Of a DNA stretch of 64,000 bases, positions 46,749-57,247 are shown piece after piece. Below the pieces are notes generated by a model. It did no database searches. It was not told where the DNA came from and saw only the letters and a program-made list of their open reading frames with translations. The translations under genes and the position numbers were made by a program. Numbering within the stretch: position 1 is the first letter of the stretch; each line of letters starts with the position of its first letter. The stretch covers positions 27,664,356 to 27,728,355 of the forward strand of contig OZ020624.1 in the NCBI GenBank assembly GCA_963971575.1. Reading direction: 5' to 3'. Source of the stretch: Liopterus haemorrhoidalis (Eukaryota; Arthropoda; Insecta; Coleoptera; Dytiscidae).

Positions 46749-48243
46749 TAAGGTGCGTTCAACATAACTGTGCAGTGTTAACTCTGTGTCGTGCTAGCTT
46801 TTCGTCACGTGACCACTGAGCACACTGTGCAAGAAAGTCAAAGACGAATGCTTTGTTCAGATTGTGCAGTTATACTTGTTAACGCTGCGTATAACCCCCG
46901 GAGGTTACTAGTTTCTTATACAAAACTAACAATCTCAAATAAAATTAGTATCAACCTATACATCAAATTTTGCACCGAATTTGTATTTATCTAATATGAT
47001 AGTTTTAATTGTAGAAACATTTATTGTAAAAATATTATCGCTCAATAACTTAAAAATATACATCAGCGATATTGTTCTGTAATTTTTTAAATCTATTTGT
47101 GGGTTTCGAATAATTTTTATATTTATACAGTTTTGTGTAGAAATGTTCAAATAATACGTCAATTTTTTTTTCGACTTGATTACTTATAGTTTAGAGCCTT
47201 CGTCGAAAAATATTATACTTAAAGATAATAGAATGCCACTTGGTACACGTATTCTTCACGAAAAATAAATCATTTTTACCCGTAACACCAATTTTGAAAA
47301 CCGCTGCAGATTCAAGAGGGCGGCAAAAATAGATTACCAAGTACAATAACTATAAGTAATTTTCACAATACAACAAAATAGCTAGAATGATATTTGTAGA
47401 ATGAAGCTTTAGGTACAATTTGCCGTATCGTATGCAAATATCCGTCGATTGGTTTACAAGATGGCGTCTATAATGCAATTTGCTTATTTACAACTACCTA
47501 ACAGTTTTTTCTACAATTAAAAATATCCTATTAGATAGATAAAAATTCGCTGCAAATTTTGATATATAGATTGTTATTAATTTTATTTCCGATTATTAGT
47601 TTTGTATAAGAAACTATTGAGGACTATAGAGTTGTGCGCCGCCTTAACCTTTTTTTGTAAACAAATAAATTATGTGTGTTTGATTAACATGAAGTCTGTC
47701 TCCTGCTACTTGTTTTGTACGATAATATAAAAAGACATATGAAGGTTTTGGGATGGTTTTAAGTAATATAAAAGAAATTTTATTTGATGAGGAAGACAAT
47801 TCAGAAGAATTTTCCAAACCAGAAAATATTTTGGAAAAATTGTTTGAATATGCAGCCAGTACTGTTCCAAACATGACTACAAATCAATTTAAAGTACACG
47901 CTTGTATCTAGAAAAATTTTAGTCTTTTTGAGTGTATTTACATGTTCCAACATGAGGTTCATGTCTGTACTATATGCAAATGCTGCATGCATAAACAATG
48001 ATATCTTGATTGTTTTCATATTGTTTTGTAGAATTAATAACTTATATTTTTACCGCAAAAAACAATATGGCACGTATTGCCGCACGATCTGAACTTGTGA
48101 CGATTGTGCAACACAAACTGTACTGCACGATATTTGCCGAACGATCTTCGTGCAGCACAGAGCACACAGGAACTTTATGCCGAACGTTTCTTGTGCAAAT
48201 TATGCAGAATGTGTAGATTATTAGCTTTTGCCGAACGCACCTA
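46749..48243. mobile_element. terminal-inverted-repeat element, about 1.5 kb, with nested repeat
   Basis: The left end AGGTGCGTTCAACATA and right end TTGCCGAACGCACCT are inverses at the outer 10 bp or more (AGGTGCGTTC), with ATA on both sides. The 730-bp element (46881-47620) lies inside and breaks it. The remaining interior (47640-48010) has a + strand stretch LFDEEDNSEEFSKPENILEK that is open for only about 60 codons. No transposase motif was recognised. Confidence 0.6.
46881..47620 (+). mobile_element. 730-bp repeat element, copy 2, nested
   Basis: It is the direct counterpart of 33000-33730, starting CTGCGTATAACCCCCGGAGG and ending TTAGTTTTGTATAAGAAACT. A small insertion (AGAGGGCGGCAAA, about 47317) distinguishes the copies. 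Confidence 0.78.
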
Positions 48244-48432
48244 TAAGAAAATGACTAGATGACACAATATTTTAATTACACTCTTCAGAAAAATTCAAAT
48301 TAAGAAAGCCCTACAGAGAGCTGAATTCAGAAAAATATCTAGGGTGTTTAGTGCATACCCTGCACATATGAACACCATTGGCAAAAATTATGAAGAGTTA
48401 TAAACGTCCTATGCTTCAGATAGGAGCGTCAG

Positions 48433-48436
<4 letters not shown>

Positions 48437-48500
<64 letters not shown>
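48437..48500. repeat. (AT)n microsatellite left of Penelope remnant
   Basis: Pure AT dinucleotides. The right partner is at 49605-49652. Confidence 0.95.
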
Positions 48501-48502
<2 letters not shown>

Positions 48503-48503
<1 letters not shown>

Positions 48504-49602
48504 GGTAAATCTTGACGTATGTATATGTAGTAAAATAAAACTTCTCAATCGGTCGTCAAATTGTAAAATATATTAGTCATTTAATAAGAGACGTTTCGAC
48601 TACTCAAGCGTATTCATCTTCAGTCTACAATAAAATAATACAAAATAAAAATATAAATAATACAAAAAATGTTAAAATATAGTAAAAAACAATTAAAATA
48701 AAAAACAAAATTCAGAAGTAATGTACTAAAATAAAAAATTAAGTTAGCTTACCAACGAGGTGTGAAGGAGGTTCACACATGTCTAAACTGAGAAAAACAT
48801 AGTCCGGTAGGAATGGAAACATATCAAAGGTAGGAGCATGCGCATAAATTTTGAGTAAACATAACCTCAAAGTTGCTTACTCCACTAGTAACAAAAACAG
48901 GAAAAACTTCACTAATTTAAAATCAAAGATTGAGAAAACATCAAAAGCCAATGTCGTATATTCAATACCCTGCACTGATTGTAGCAAAATTTATGTTGGC
49001 ACCACTAGTCAAGCGCTTAAATGTAGGCTCGCTCAACATAAAAGCGACACCAGACTTAAGCCACAAAGCACCGGTTTGGCTATTCATGCCAACAAAAGCA
49101 ACCATAAATTTGACTACAATCAGGTGCAAATATTAGACATTGAGAAACATAGTGGGAAAAGGCTTATCTCGGAAATGCTACATATTCAAAGTACTTTCCA
49201 TAGTAATGTCAACAAACGTAGCGACACACATAATCTTAGTACATGTTATACGTCACTGACTGACTTTTTCAAAGTCTAGTTTTTGATTTATGCGCATGCT
49301 CCTACCTTTGATATGTTTCCATTCCTACCGGACTATGTTTTTCTCAGTTTAGACATATGTGAACCTCCTTCACACCTCGTTGGTATGCTAACTTAATTTT
49401 TTATTTTAGTACATTACTTCTGAATTTTGTTTTTTATTTTAATTGTTTTTTACTATATTTTAACATTTTTTGTATTATTTATATTTTTATTTTGAATTAT
49501 TTTATTGTAGACTGAAGATGACTACGCTTGAGTAGTCGAAACGTCTCTTATTAAATGACTAATATATTTTACAATTTGACGACCGATTGAGAAGTTTTAT
49601 TT

Positions 49603-49604
<2 letters not shown>
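48503..49604 (+). mobile_element. Penelope-like retroelement remnant with inverted arms
   Basis: 48525-48860 and 49282-49600 are near-perfect inverted arms of about 320 bp around a GIY-YIG endonuclease fragment. Each arm holds a hammerhead-like hairpin: 49512-49544 (+) CTGAAGA, T, GACTAC, loop, GTAGTC, GAAACGT; and 48623-48591 (minus), the same with one stem mismatch. Penelope-like elements are known for a C-terminal GIY-YIG domain, terminal repeats (pLTRs) in direct or inverted order, and hammerhead motifs. The reverse transcriptase is absent. Both sides abut (AT)n, which suggests insertion into an (AT)n microsatellite. Confidence 0.87.
48851..49279 (+). pseudogene. Penelope GIY-YIG endonuclease domain, truncated ORF
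   Basis: The frame is open for 143 codons but has no ATG at its start: it follows a TAA at 48845 and begins at TTG. The translation has the GIY-YIG layout of Penelope endonucleases: NVVYSIPCTDCSKIYVGTTS (the Y...YVG core plus the CxxC typical of this clade), KCRLAQHKSDTRL (catalytic arginine and histidine region) and GLAIHANKSNHKFDYNQVQI (H...N). It then reads EKHSGKRLISEMLHIQ with the catalytic glutamate, and ends DTHNLSTCY. The RT that should precede it is missing, so it is not independently expressed. Confidence 0.85.

Positions 49605-49652
<48 letters not shown>
49605..49652. repeat. (AT)n microsatellite right of Penelope remnant
   Basis: Pure AT dinucleotides. Confidence 0.95.
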
Positions 49653-49656
<4 letters not shown>

Positions 49657-49727
49657 CATGTAATTGTAGTCGTATCTACGTATCCACGACGCTTTTGGAT
49701 TTATTAATTTTTCCAATTTTTTGTCAG

Positions 49728-49998
49728 GTTCCACCAACAAACCAAACGAAGCTTGAGGGCGAGAAAGTACAGTTCAACTGCGAAGCTAAAGCCCTTCCTG
49801 GTAATGTCACCGTCAAATGGTTCCGCGAAGGTGCTCCTGTCAAAGAAGTAGCAGCTTTGGAGACAAGAGTCACGATCAGAAGAGATGGTTCTTTAGTTGT
49901 CAACCCAGTCAGCGCAGACGACTCGGGCCAATATCTTTGCGAAGTATCCAACGGCATTGGAGAACCACAAAGTGCATCGGCTTATCTAAACGTAGAAT
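49728..49998 (+). CDS. tutl: turtle (tutl), exon encoding Ig domain 3
   Basis: The acceptor is TTTTTTGTCAG and the donor is GAAT|GTAAGT. It enters in phase 0 and leaves in phase 1. The 90 codons give a complete Ig domain: VPPTNQTKLEGEKVQFNCEA, KALPGNVTVKWFREGAPVKE, VAALETRVTIRRDGSLVVNP, then VSADDSGQYLCEVSNGIGEP and QSASAYLNVE. The cysteines (FNCEA, YLCEV), the tryptophan (VKWFRE) and the DSGQYLC F-strand motif are intact. NQT and NVT are potential glycosylation sites. Only 76 bp separate this exon from the microsatellite beside the Penelope remnant. Confidence 0.96.
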
Positions 49999-50093
49999 GT
50001 AAGTAAATGTATACGTATTTTTTTAACTAAATATTTACTAATATATAAATTATTTTGTTTGTGTGTATATATATATATGATGTATGTATGTTA

Positions 50094-50255
50094 TTTCAAA
50101 ACGAAAGCCTTTTTTAGAATGGTATCATAGTACAAGCATAGCATGGGCAAAAAGATGAGTACAAAGCAGTGTCACTGTTCTGAAAATCTGTTTGTAATAA
50201 ACAGAACAAAGACAGTCTTGTGATTATTATGCTATGTTTATGATATGAATCTATT
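50094..50255. mobile_element. diverged MITE related to 30252 and 61695
   Basis: It shares CTGTTTGTAATAAACAGAAC (50188-50207) and ATTATTATGCTATGTTTATG, in the same order as the other two copies. The terminal repeats are not clear. Confidence 0.5.
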
Positions 50256-50443
50256 GGGTTGTTACATAAATCCGTTCGTTTTTTTTTTCACCTTTTATTC
50301 AATAAAATATACATTCTAAAAAATCAAATGTACTGATGGCAATTTCATAATGCCATCTCTCCAGAAGGTTCCGTCTTTGCTCTCGAAAAATCTGTAGTGG
50401 TGAATTTTGATATCGTCCAAAGATGCGAAATTTTTTCCGTTAA
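50256..50443 (-). mobile_element. mariner palindrome, left arm (before piggyBac insertion)
   Basis: It starts with a mariner-type terminus TTGGGTTGTTACATAAAT. The minus strand reads GKNFASLDDIKIHHYRFFES and FWRDGIMKLP, the C-terminal part of a mariner transposase. The arm is interrupted at 50440-50443 (TTAA) and resumes at 51455. The mirror copy is at 51517-51765. Confidence 0.82.
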
Positions 50444-51454
50444 ACCCGTAAGTACTACTACCCAAATATTGTTTCATAAGTACTACTATCGGGTCCAATG
50501 GACCCAATTGTTATTAATTCCAAAAATGAAATATGTTTTTAAATAAAACAAATATTTTCACAAAATAATCATTTACTGAAGTATTAAGAACTAAATTATA
50601 TAACTAATTCTCCGAAATACAATTAGGACAAACAAATTCATTGCATTTTAGACAAATCGGTATTTTGCACAGTTTACAATAATGATTCGTTTTACGGTCT
50701 TTTCCTTGGGGGCAAATGCGACACCTTGGCCTTTTTGACTTGCTGCAAGGTACTTCAGGTACGGTTTAGGCTTCAAATATAATCCCTTACACATCTGGTG
50801 CTTTTTGATGAAGCTTACGTGGCACGTTCTTATTATATATTCTAGATTTTATGTATGGAACACAAAATTCGAGTCCCGATTCTTTTAAAAGATTATGTCT
50901 GGAAATTTCTCTTCCTCCGTTTGAAAATTGGTATAAAACACGGCTATTAACTCCATAAATATTTAATATGGCATGAAATAGAGCCCTGGACCATCTGCGA
51001 CTTCTATGCGACTTGGAATATGTGACACATTTTTCATCTAGTGCGTCTACCCCAGCTTTTGTATAATTATAGTACATTATTATTCCTGGCTTTTGAGTTG
51101 ATTCTTCTATTGTACAATTATGATGCATGCTAGATATTAAAATCACTGCCTTTCCCTTTTTTGGAACATGAGAAACTATTGTTTTGTCAGATGTGAATCC
51201 AAATTTTGATACTAATTTTGGCATTTCTATTAGAAAGAAATTGTGGAGGAATCTGCCTTTTATTCTTTTTTAACGTTCCCACATAAGTAAATTCTTCTTT
51301 TTTTAGTTCTTCGATCAATTCAGTGAAGGAGTACCAATTATCTGCCGTAATATTTCGTTGTTATTTACTATCGATGGTATTAATCGTAATACGACTTGAG
51401 TAGGATTAGAAAATTTATTATCGGTCCCTAGGACCCGATAGTAGTACTTACGGG
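50444..51454 (-). mobile_element. piggyBac-like element, 1.0 kb, TTAA duplication
   Basis: TTAA lies on both sides (50440-50443 and 51455-51458). The ends read CCCGTAAGTACTACTA in inverted orientation, with the same GTACTACTATCGGGTCC words repeated just inside. On the minus strand, 51350-50787 gives the C-terminal half of a piggyBac transposase: ELKKEEFTYVGTLKKNKRQI, KAVILISSMHH, KPGIIMYYNYTKAGVDALDE, SRRWSRALFHAILNIYGVNS. A cysteine-rich tail follows (HYCKLCKIPICLKCNEFVC, about 50690-50620) after a frameshift. DALD holds the last catalytic aspartate. The N-terminal half is missing, so it is non-autonomous. Confidence 0.9.
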
Positions 51455-51765
51455 TTAAGGGAATTTTGTAGAGAGCGAAACAAATGGTAGTCGGAGCATA
51501 TGGTCCAGGCATCGCACCATCCGACTACCATTTGTTCTGCTTTCTAATGCTTTCTACAAAATTTCCTTAACGGAAAAAATTTCGCATCTGTGGACGATAT
51601 CAAAATTCACCTGGACAGATTTTCGAGAGCCTTCTGGAGAGATGGTATTATAAAATTGCCTGAGCGTTTGTCCAAAGCGATAGAAAATAATGGACAGTAT
51701 ATTTGATAGTAAAAGTTTTTTTTTAGAATGTATATTTTATTGAATAAAAGGTGATTATTTTTTAG
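51455..51765 (+). mobile_element. mariner palindrome, centre and right arm
   Basis: AACAAATGGTAGTCGGA and TCCGACTACCATTTGTT flank a 25-bp centre near 51508. The right arm on the + strand reads SDYHLFCFLML, then GKNF(or its frame-shifted equivalent), DIKIHLDRFFESLLE and PERLSKAIENNGQY. CTACAAAATTTCCTTAACGG at 51554-51573 is the uninterrupted version of the site where piggyBac entered the left arm. Confidence 0.82.
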
Positions 51766-52639
51766 ACTAATGTAATAAAACGCGTCTAAAACTCGGCATA
51801 TTTTATATCTTAAATCACTTTTGTAATTTTAATTGATGCATTTAGGGTATAATATTTAAATGTTTACCCATCAATGTACCCTTTAATCAATGATTTAATT
51901 AAAAGGGCAATTAAACACCCCTAAGTTTATACTAAGGTGTCGAAACTTTTATCAAACAATACACTGCTTAGTAATAATAAATATTATAAGGGCTTATTTG
52001 AATCAATTTAAACAACGGAGACATATTGATCTTGCTGAAGGGACCTAAATGTTTAATTCACTAATCCACTTGAATAGCTATTAATATATAAACAGCTAAT
52101 CCTAAGATTAACTACTAGAGTTAAAACAATGAATTTAGAGTAGTTATAAGATGGAAATTAAAGCACTTCAACAAACTTATTCTTCTGAATTTTTCATACA
52201 ACTTAAAAAATTTTACATTTCAATTATTACTATAATTTTCGCACTATCGTGTCTATTCTAAAACTGCGTTCAGAGCTCTTTAAATTAGTTGACTGTTCAC
52301 TGTACATTGTAGATAAGTTTAGTAGATAGTTTAACTTTCAAGGCAGCGTTTACAGCTAAGGAAATTAGTACATTACGAATAGTGCGACATTCTTCTAAGA
52401 GAATTTTAGAATTTCTGTTTATTTCTCTATGACTCTATGACATCTATTTGTCTTTAAACCAGCTTTAGTATGGAAGGGTTGTAGAGTTCAAAATATATGT
52501 CGTGACAGGGTGTGAAGGCTGTGCGTGAAAATAGTAATGAGGGTTCTAAGCGATAACGAATTATATTCTTTCTCAGACATAAATATCCAAATATCCAATC
52601 AAGTACATAAAAAAATTGATTGGCATAATTTACAAAATT
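51766..52639. other. no recognisable feature
   Basis: AT-rich. Nothing recognised. Confidence 0.4.
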
Positions 52640-53290
52640 TGTGAAAATAAAACAAAGCACACCTCAAAAACGGTTAGAGATAGCGACATCCGGTTAGAAT
52701 TTTTGGATTCTCCGTAGTTTATTTAGTCTAGAAAAAAATTGGGACTTTAATCGTGTGACGCGTTTTGAGATAAAAAGAATTTTTGTAAATGGCATTTTGT
52801 AAACATTGTGAATTAAAAAAGCTCAACTCAAAAACGGTTAAAGATAGCGACCTCCGGTTAGAATTTTTGGATTTTTCGTAGTATATATAGTCCAGCAATA
52901 ATTTGGGACTTTAATCGAGTGACGCGTTTTGAAAATTTTGATAAATTCTAGCTAAAAAATGGTTAGGGATAGAAATCTGCGGTTTGAATTTTTTAAATTC
53001 TCCTACTTTGTTTAGACAAAAAATAAATTTGGGCTTTAATAAACCAATTATTAAGTTTTGTATGGGCAGTAATCCAAAACCCTTGAAAATGGCCAAAAAT
53101 CGAAAAAATCGTAAGGGGTATACCTTAAAAAATTCGGCTTTTCAAGCAAAAAATGTTTGTCTCCGATTTTATTGAAAATTGGTACAAATATGTATTTTTG
53201 GCCATAGATCAACAAAATTTGGTCCATTTTGAAGTTTGGGCACAAGTTTTGGAATTATAGGCAAAAAACTGACCCAAATCGGCTATTAAA
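52640..53290 (+). repeat. satellite-family block
   Basis: Monomers as at 1593-3480: CTCAAAAACGGTTAGAGATA, ATTTTTGGATTCTCCGTAGT and ATCGTGTGACGCGTTTTGAG. Then the right-hand part with AAACCAATTATTAAGTTTTG and CGTAAGGGGTATACC follows. An abrupt joint near 52930 skips the middle of the longer copies. Confidence 0.82.
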
Positions 53291-53899
53291 TGAACTAAAA
53301 CATGGATCAATTCCATTTTCTTGTAAATAAAAATGTTTAACTTTAAATACAATTTCGGGAAACATTACAGTCTGATCCAGTGTCAAACACAACCTCAAAT
53401 TTAGCGCTATGGAGAGATATATCTGGCTGTAGCTTAAAGAAAAATTTAAGGATTTATTTAACGTTAAATGATGACCGTAATTGCACTTCACGCTAAATCC
53501 TGTGACCTTCACAATTAAAGAGCTTAAAAAAAAAATGACCATAATCGCACCATAAAACTAAAATGTAAATATGTCTACCTTATTATGGCCAACGGAAAAA
53601 AGTTCATAATTTTTTACATACGATTATCGGACAATACCCGCAAAAAAAAATAAACAATTTTTCTCTGTCTGTCTGAGATTTACGCAAAAATGGCTAAACA
53701 TATTTTCACGTAATTTGGACTATGATAGAGTAAAACCAGGATTCGAACATAGGCTATAAGGCATCGAAACATAAAAACTTAAGTATATAAAGAAAAATAA
53801 TTATGTTTTTTTTAAGTTTAAATGAGATACCTAAAAAAGCCCATTAATAAATAGATAAAACAACGTTTTATTTAAAAAATAATAAAATGGAATTTTGCT
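53291..53899. other. no recognisable feature
   Basis: A short inverted pair around TTAATTGTGAAGGTCACAGG is possible. No gene seen. Confidence 0.3.
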
Positions 53900-54060
53900 A
53901 TAAAAATTTTTTAAAAATGTTTGTCCCCCGCCTTTTTTCCCGGGGTTGATCTAAAAATATGAAAAAAATTCACAATAATTTACATTGATGGGAACCAGAA
54001 TGGTGCAATAGGAATTTTTGATCAGATTATTATTTCGATTTTTTGTATCGTTGAAATTTT
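53900..54060 (+). repeat. R-family fragment
   Basis: It has TTTACATTGATGGGAACCAG and ATAGGAATTTTTGATCAGAT, as at 38650-38700. Confidence 0.65.
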
Positions 54061-54532
54061 TTTTTATGTCCCCTAAAAACGTTCCTCTTAACTAACATAA
54101 TTGCTTAAATTTTCCACGTTTTTCTCTCGATGTCAGCAAGAGATCCAGAGTCATCGATCATTTCTCGATGACCACTATGTTTAGGAATAGAAATCAATAT
54201 CTAAATCTAAACACAGTGTCATCTAAAAATGATCTCTGTTCGTTTGAGGAGTCCTTTATCCACCAATTATGAAGAAAGGAGAAAAGAAGCCAATATGATA
54301 AGAACGCGTAATATAATACCCTTGTTCCTTTTAATGTTTCTTGGTGTTTCTTTACAAGATAAAATCATTATAAATAAAACGGATTAGAGAAATTTAATTT
54401 CTACGTTCGTCTTACTTTATTAAGGTCCATGTATCAGAATTATTTGTAACTACCGGTCTTATAACCCCATTGTAAATTAGGTCTTAGTCGATGTTTACTC
54501 GATAGACAAGATATAAAGTTTATTTGAAAAAT
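54061..54532. other. no recognisable feature
   Basis: A hairpin around GATCATTTCTCGATGACC near 54155-54175 is the only structure noticed. Confidence 0.3.
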
Positions 54533-54554
54533 TTACTACCAAAACCCAAGCGCT

Positions 54555-54620
54555 CATTAAAATAACGTTCGGCTTGTTAGACAATCATCATCAGAAGTAT
54601 GATTTTCTTCTGATGATCAT
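54555..54620 (-). other. degenerate hammerhead-like hairpin
   Basis: The minus strand reads CTGATGA (54594-54588), a stem and loop, then GCCGAACGTT (54573-54564). The catalytic GAAAC is reduced to GAAC. It resembles the motif in the inverted-repeat and Penelope families. An adjoining TCTTCTGATGATCATCA palindrome follows at 54603-54625. Confidence 0.35.
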
Positions 54621-54790
54621 CATTCTTCTGATTAGGTCTGTTTGTAAAATCTCAATCGTAGAGTAATCTTAACACACTTTTTCAAACTCGCTTAGGTCTG
54701 TTGATATATGTCTCGTATGAGAAGCATAAAACAAAACAGAAAATAATTAAGCACTACAAAGAGTATATAATATTAATTCATAAATGTTAA

Positions 54791-55275
54791 GAGCGTAATG
54801 TACTGATCTCGTAGATCAGTCGTTCCTTGCGGTGTGTGGTGACCGGTAGGCTGTAGGCGTGGACAATTTATAGTGGTGGGGAGAACGCAAGAAGTAAATC
54901 AACATGTATTTGTTGAAACCCTAAAATATAGAACAAATATATTCGAATCAATTTGATTTTTTTTTAATTTGAAGATATGAAAGAAACAAACAAGGCCTCA
55001 TTTTAAAGATAAAAGTACAAACTATAGGATTCTAGCTATGGAATTTGCAATTGTTATTGATTTACGGAGTAACAGTGGTGTGAAGTTAGACAAAGTTTAG
55101 GATATTGTAAAACTGAAAATTAAAAATTAAACCAAATTTTAACTCTAAAATCCAACGGAGCCAATCTATCTTCAAATTAAAAAAAAATCAAATTGATCTG
55201 ACAATATTTGGTTCAAATTCTTTGGCCCTGCCAAATGCACGTTTCCGTTGTGCGTAACCTAGGTACATTACGCTC
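54791..55275. mobile_element. 485-bp TTAA-flanked MITE
   Basis: The ends GAGCGTAATGTAC and GTACATTACGCTC are exact inverses with TTAA outside (54787-54790 and 55276-55279). An inner inverted pair ATCAATTTGATTTTTTTTTA and its inverse (about 54947 and 55175) resembles the pair in 63102-63656, so the two are related. TTAA suggests piggyBac-type mobilisation. Confidence 0.85.
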
Positions 55276-55279
55276 TTAA

Positions 55280-55760
55280 AGAAGAACATCCAGCCTGTCC
55301 AACCATTGCATGGTGTCTGGGGAAATGTCATTCAGCTCTACAATACCGCCAGAGAATCTACGTAGAGGGCAATCATTCCATATATGTTCAATAGTTTGAT
55401 AAGGCGCTCTACAGTTACATTCTGGGGAAGATGACAAACCCCACTTATACAAAAAGTCGTTGCATCTTCCATGACCAGTTCTTATACGATTAAGTTGTTT
55501 CCATATGTGTCTACCGAAATCAAAACCAGGTTTTTAGATGCATCTTAAACTATGCTAATTCACACTTGCCTCGTTCCATAAATCATTCCAAGCTGCTTTG
55601 GTATCCAATGGGGCTTTTAGTTTATGGTCCACCAAATAGGTGCTCTTGATTTCAGTCGCAAGGCAGGAAGACAGTCTAAGTCCTCTTTAATTGACATGAC
55701 ATCATAATTGGCTGCTTTATCCCATTCATGTTTGCTTGCACTTGTCCGTCTAAGGCCTGG
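55280..55760 (-). pseudogene. LINE C-terminal relic with zinc motif
   Basis: The minus strand reads LDTKAAWNDLWNEA, then FGRHIWKQLNRIRTGHGRCN, DFLYKWGLSSSPECNCRAPY, QTIEHIWNDCPLRRFSG and DTMQWLDRLDVLL before a stop. The CxC...HxxxxC motif is the typical end of I/R1/Jockey-group LINEs. One or two frameshifts are present. The left edge meets the TTAA MITE. Confidence 0.75.
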
Positions 55761-55924
55761 GGGCGCTATATTAGATAACACTGGCAGCCAAGCAAAGGGT
55801 GTTGATTAAATATTTGTAGTTTCATGATTATAGATTGTTTGAAATGACTCTACGAACAGCAGCGGTCTGGCAAAATTTTCCAGTCCTAGAAAATTGGAAT
55901 AAATCGGCCCAATAGGGTCAAGAG

Positions 55925-56135
55925 CCAGTTCTCATTGATCCAAAAATTGATCCTATTGGAAGCGCCTCACTGGGCAATTGCCTGTTGTCCCGATGGATCA
56001 GTCCGCTATTGACAAAGAAACTTGTGACGTGTAGCACATTAAAATTAATCCTATTGGAATCAGCAAACCGGGAAATTGCCTGGTATCCCGTTGGACCAGT
56101 CCACTATTGACGAACAGCCTTGTGACCTGTAGCAC
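55925..56135 (+). repeat. tandem duplication of a 95-bp unit
   Basis: ATCCTATTGGAA...GGGCAATTGCCTG...TAGCACATTA occurs twice in a row with about 80 percent similarity (about 55937-56032 and 56042-56138). Confidence 0.8.
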
Positions 56136-56184
56136 ATTATTTGTTTCAACGAGTTCTGGACTTATATTTTGGTCGAGTTTGTGT

Positions 56185-56370
56185 GGCCACAGCACTTGGG
56201 GTCAGAAAATAAGTTACTCCAAGTGCTGTGGTCACTACTAAAGCGATCAATGTTCATCAAAGAAACACGGCTAAAATAAAAGAACCATCGCTCTTAAAAG
56301 TTCGAATTTCAGTGACCACCGCACTTGGACTTAAATCAAAAGATAATTCCAAGTGCTGTGGTCACTGAAA
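56185..56370. repeat. two hairpins sharing one stem sequence
   Basis: GCCACAGCACTTGG...CCAAGTGCTGTGGTCAC (56188-56237) and GTGACCACCGCACTTGG...CCAAGTGCTGTGGTCAC (56312-56366) are two inverted pairs built from the same 17-bp word. Confidence 0.85.
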
Positions 56371-56599
56371 AACGATCTTAGACAGACAGAAGATAAATGA
56401 AGATAGAAGAAATGGTGTCTACCAAATAGTATGCTGCTACAGGTCACATTATAATCATAGCACGTCTAGAAAATTAGGATGTAGGCGTCAAAAGTTAATT
56501 CATAAAATGACAGTATCATTCTTCAATTTCCTTGTATTCTTACACACTTCTTATATTTCTGAAATGAACAAGAATCGGAAACTTTCTAAACAGAGAAAG

Positions 56600-56760
56600 G
56601 ACTGCGACTACTCTCTTTCCACTCTATATCTCAGGTCTAGAGAACTATTTAGCAAAGAAACAGGCAAAAGGAGTAGTTATAGGGAGGCAAAAAATCTGGG
56701 CTTTGGCATACGCGGACGATTTGGCTATCAGTAACAAAATTCAAGGTCGGTTTTAAGAAC
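56600..56760 (+). pseudogene. LINE reverse-transcriptase palm fragment
   Basis: The reading YISGLENYLAKKQAKGVVIG, then RQKIWALAYADDLAISNKI, has the intact YADD catalytic box in the setting usual for insect LINEs. Stops follow immediately. Confidence 0.7.
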
Positions 56761-57247
56761 CTTAAGACTAAAACTAAATCAATGTGTTGGACGAACTTGC
56801 TCGTAGCGATATGTTAGTTTATCTTTTAATATTAAAATTAAAACATTTAGAAGTAAGGGGACCCATGTTGGGATGTAGGGACCATGCAAAAATGTCTCAT
56901 AGCTTGTCATAAGTCGTTACTTTTGAACTGTGGATATCTGAAATGTGGTCATTCTCCAAGGGACTGACGTAAATGGGCGGGGGGAACTGTTACAATCCAC
57001 TTACAGATGGCACTACCTGACACTAACACCACCCCTGGAACATAATTCAAGCCTAGCTATTTTGGCGGCTACCTCCTATAAAAAATGCTTCTAGTAGATT
57101 AAAATTATTGGCACATAATAAAATTTGTAATGATTTTATCTTGTTTCGTATACGTGCCTTTTCTTCTTCTTGATGTTTCGTCTTTTTTATCTCTATATAC
57201 TCTTTATCTTTCATTTACTAATTGATTTTCTTTGTTTCTTTTTTCAG
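56761..57247. other. intron end, no feature
   Basis: No repeat or coding motif was seen. The last 60 bases are pyrimidine-rich ahead of the acceptor of the next tutl exon. Confidence 0.45.

Noticed and set aside
49724..49957. Antisense open frame across the Ig3 exon
   Set aside because: It is the mirror of a well-supported tutl exon with intact Ig motifs and splice sites on the + strand.
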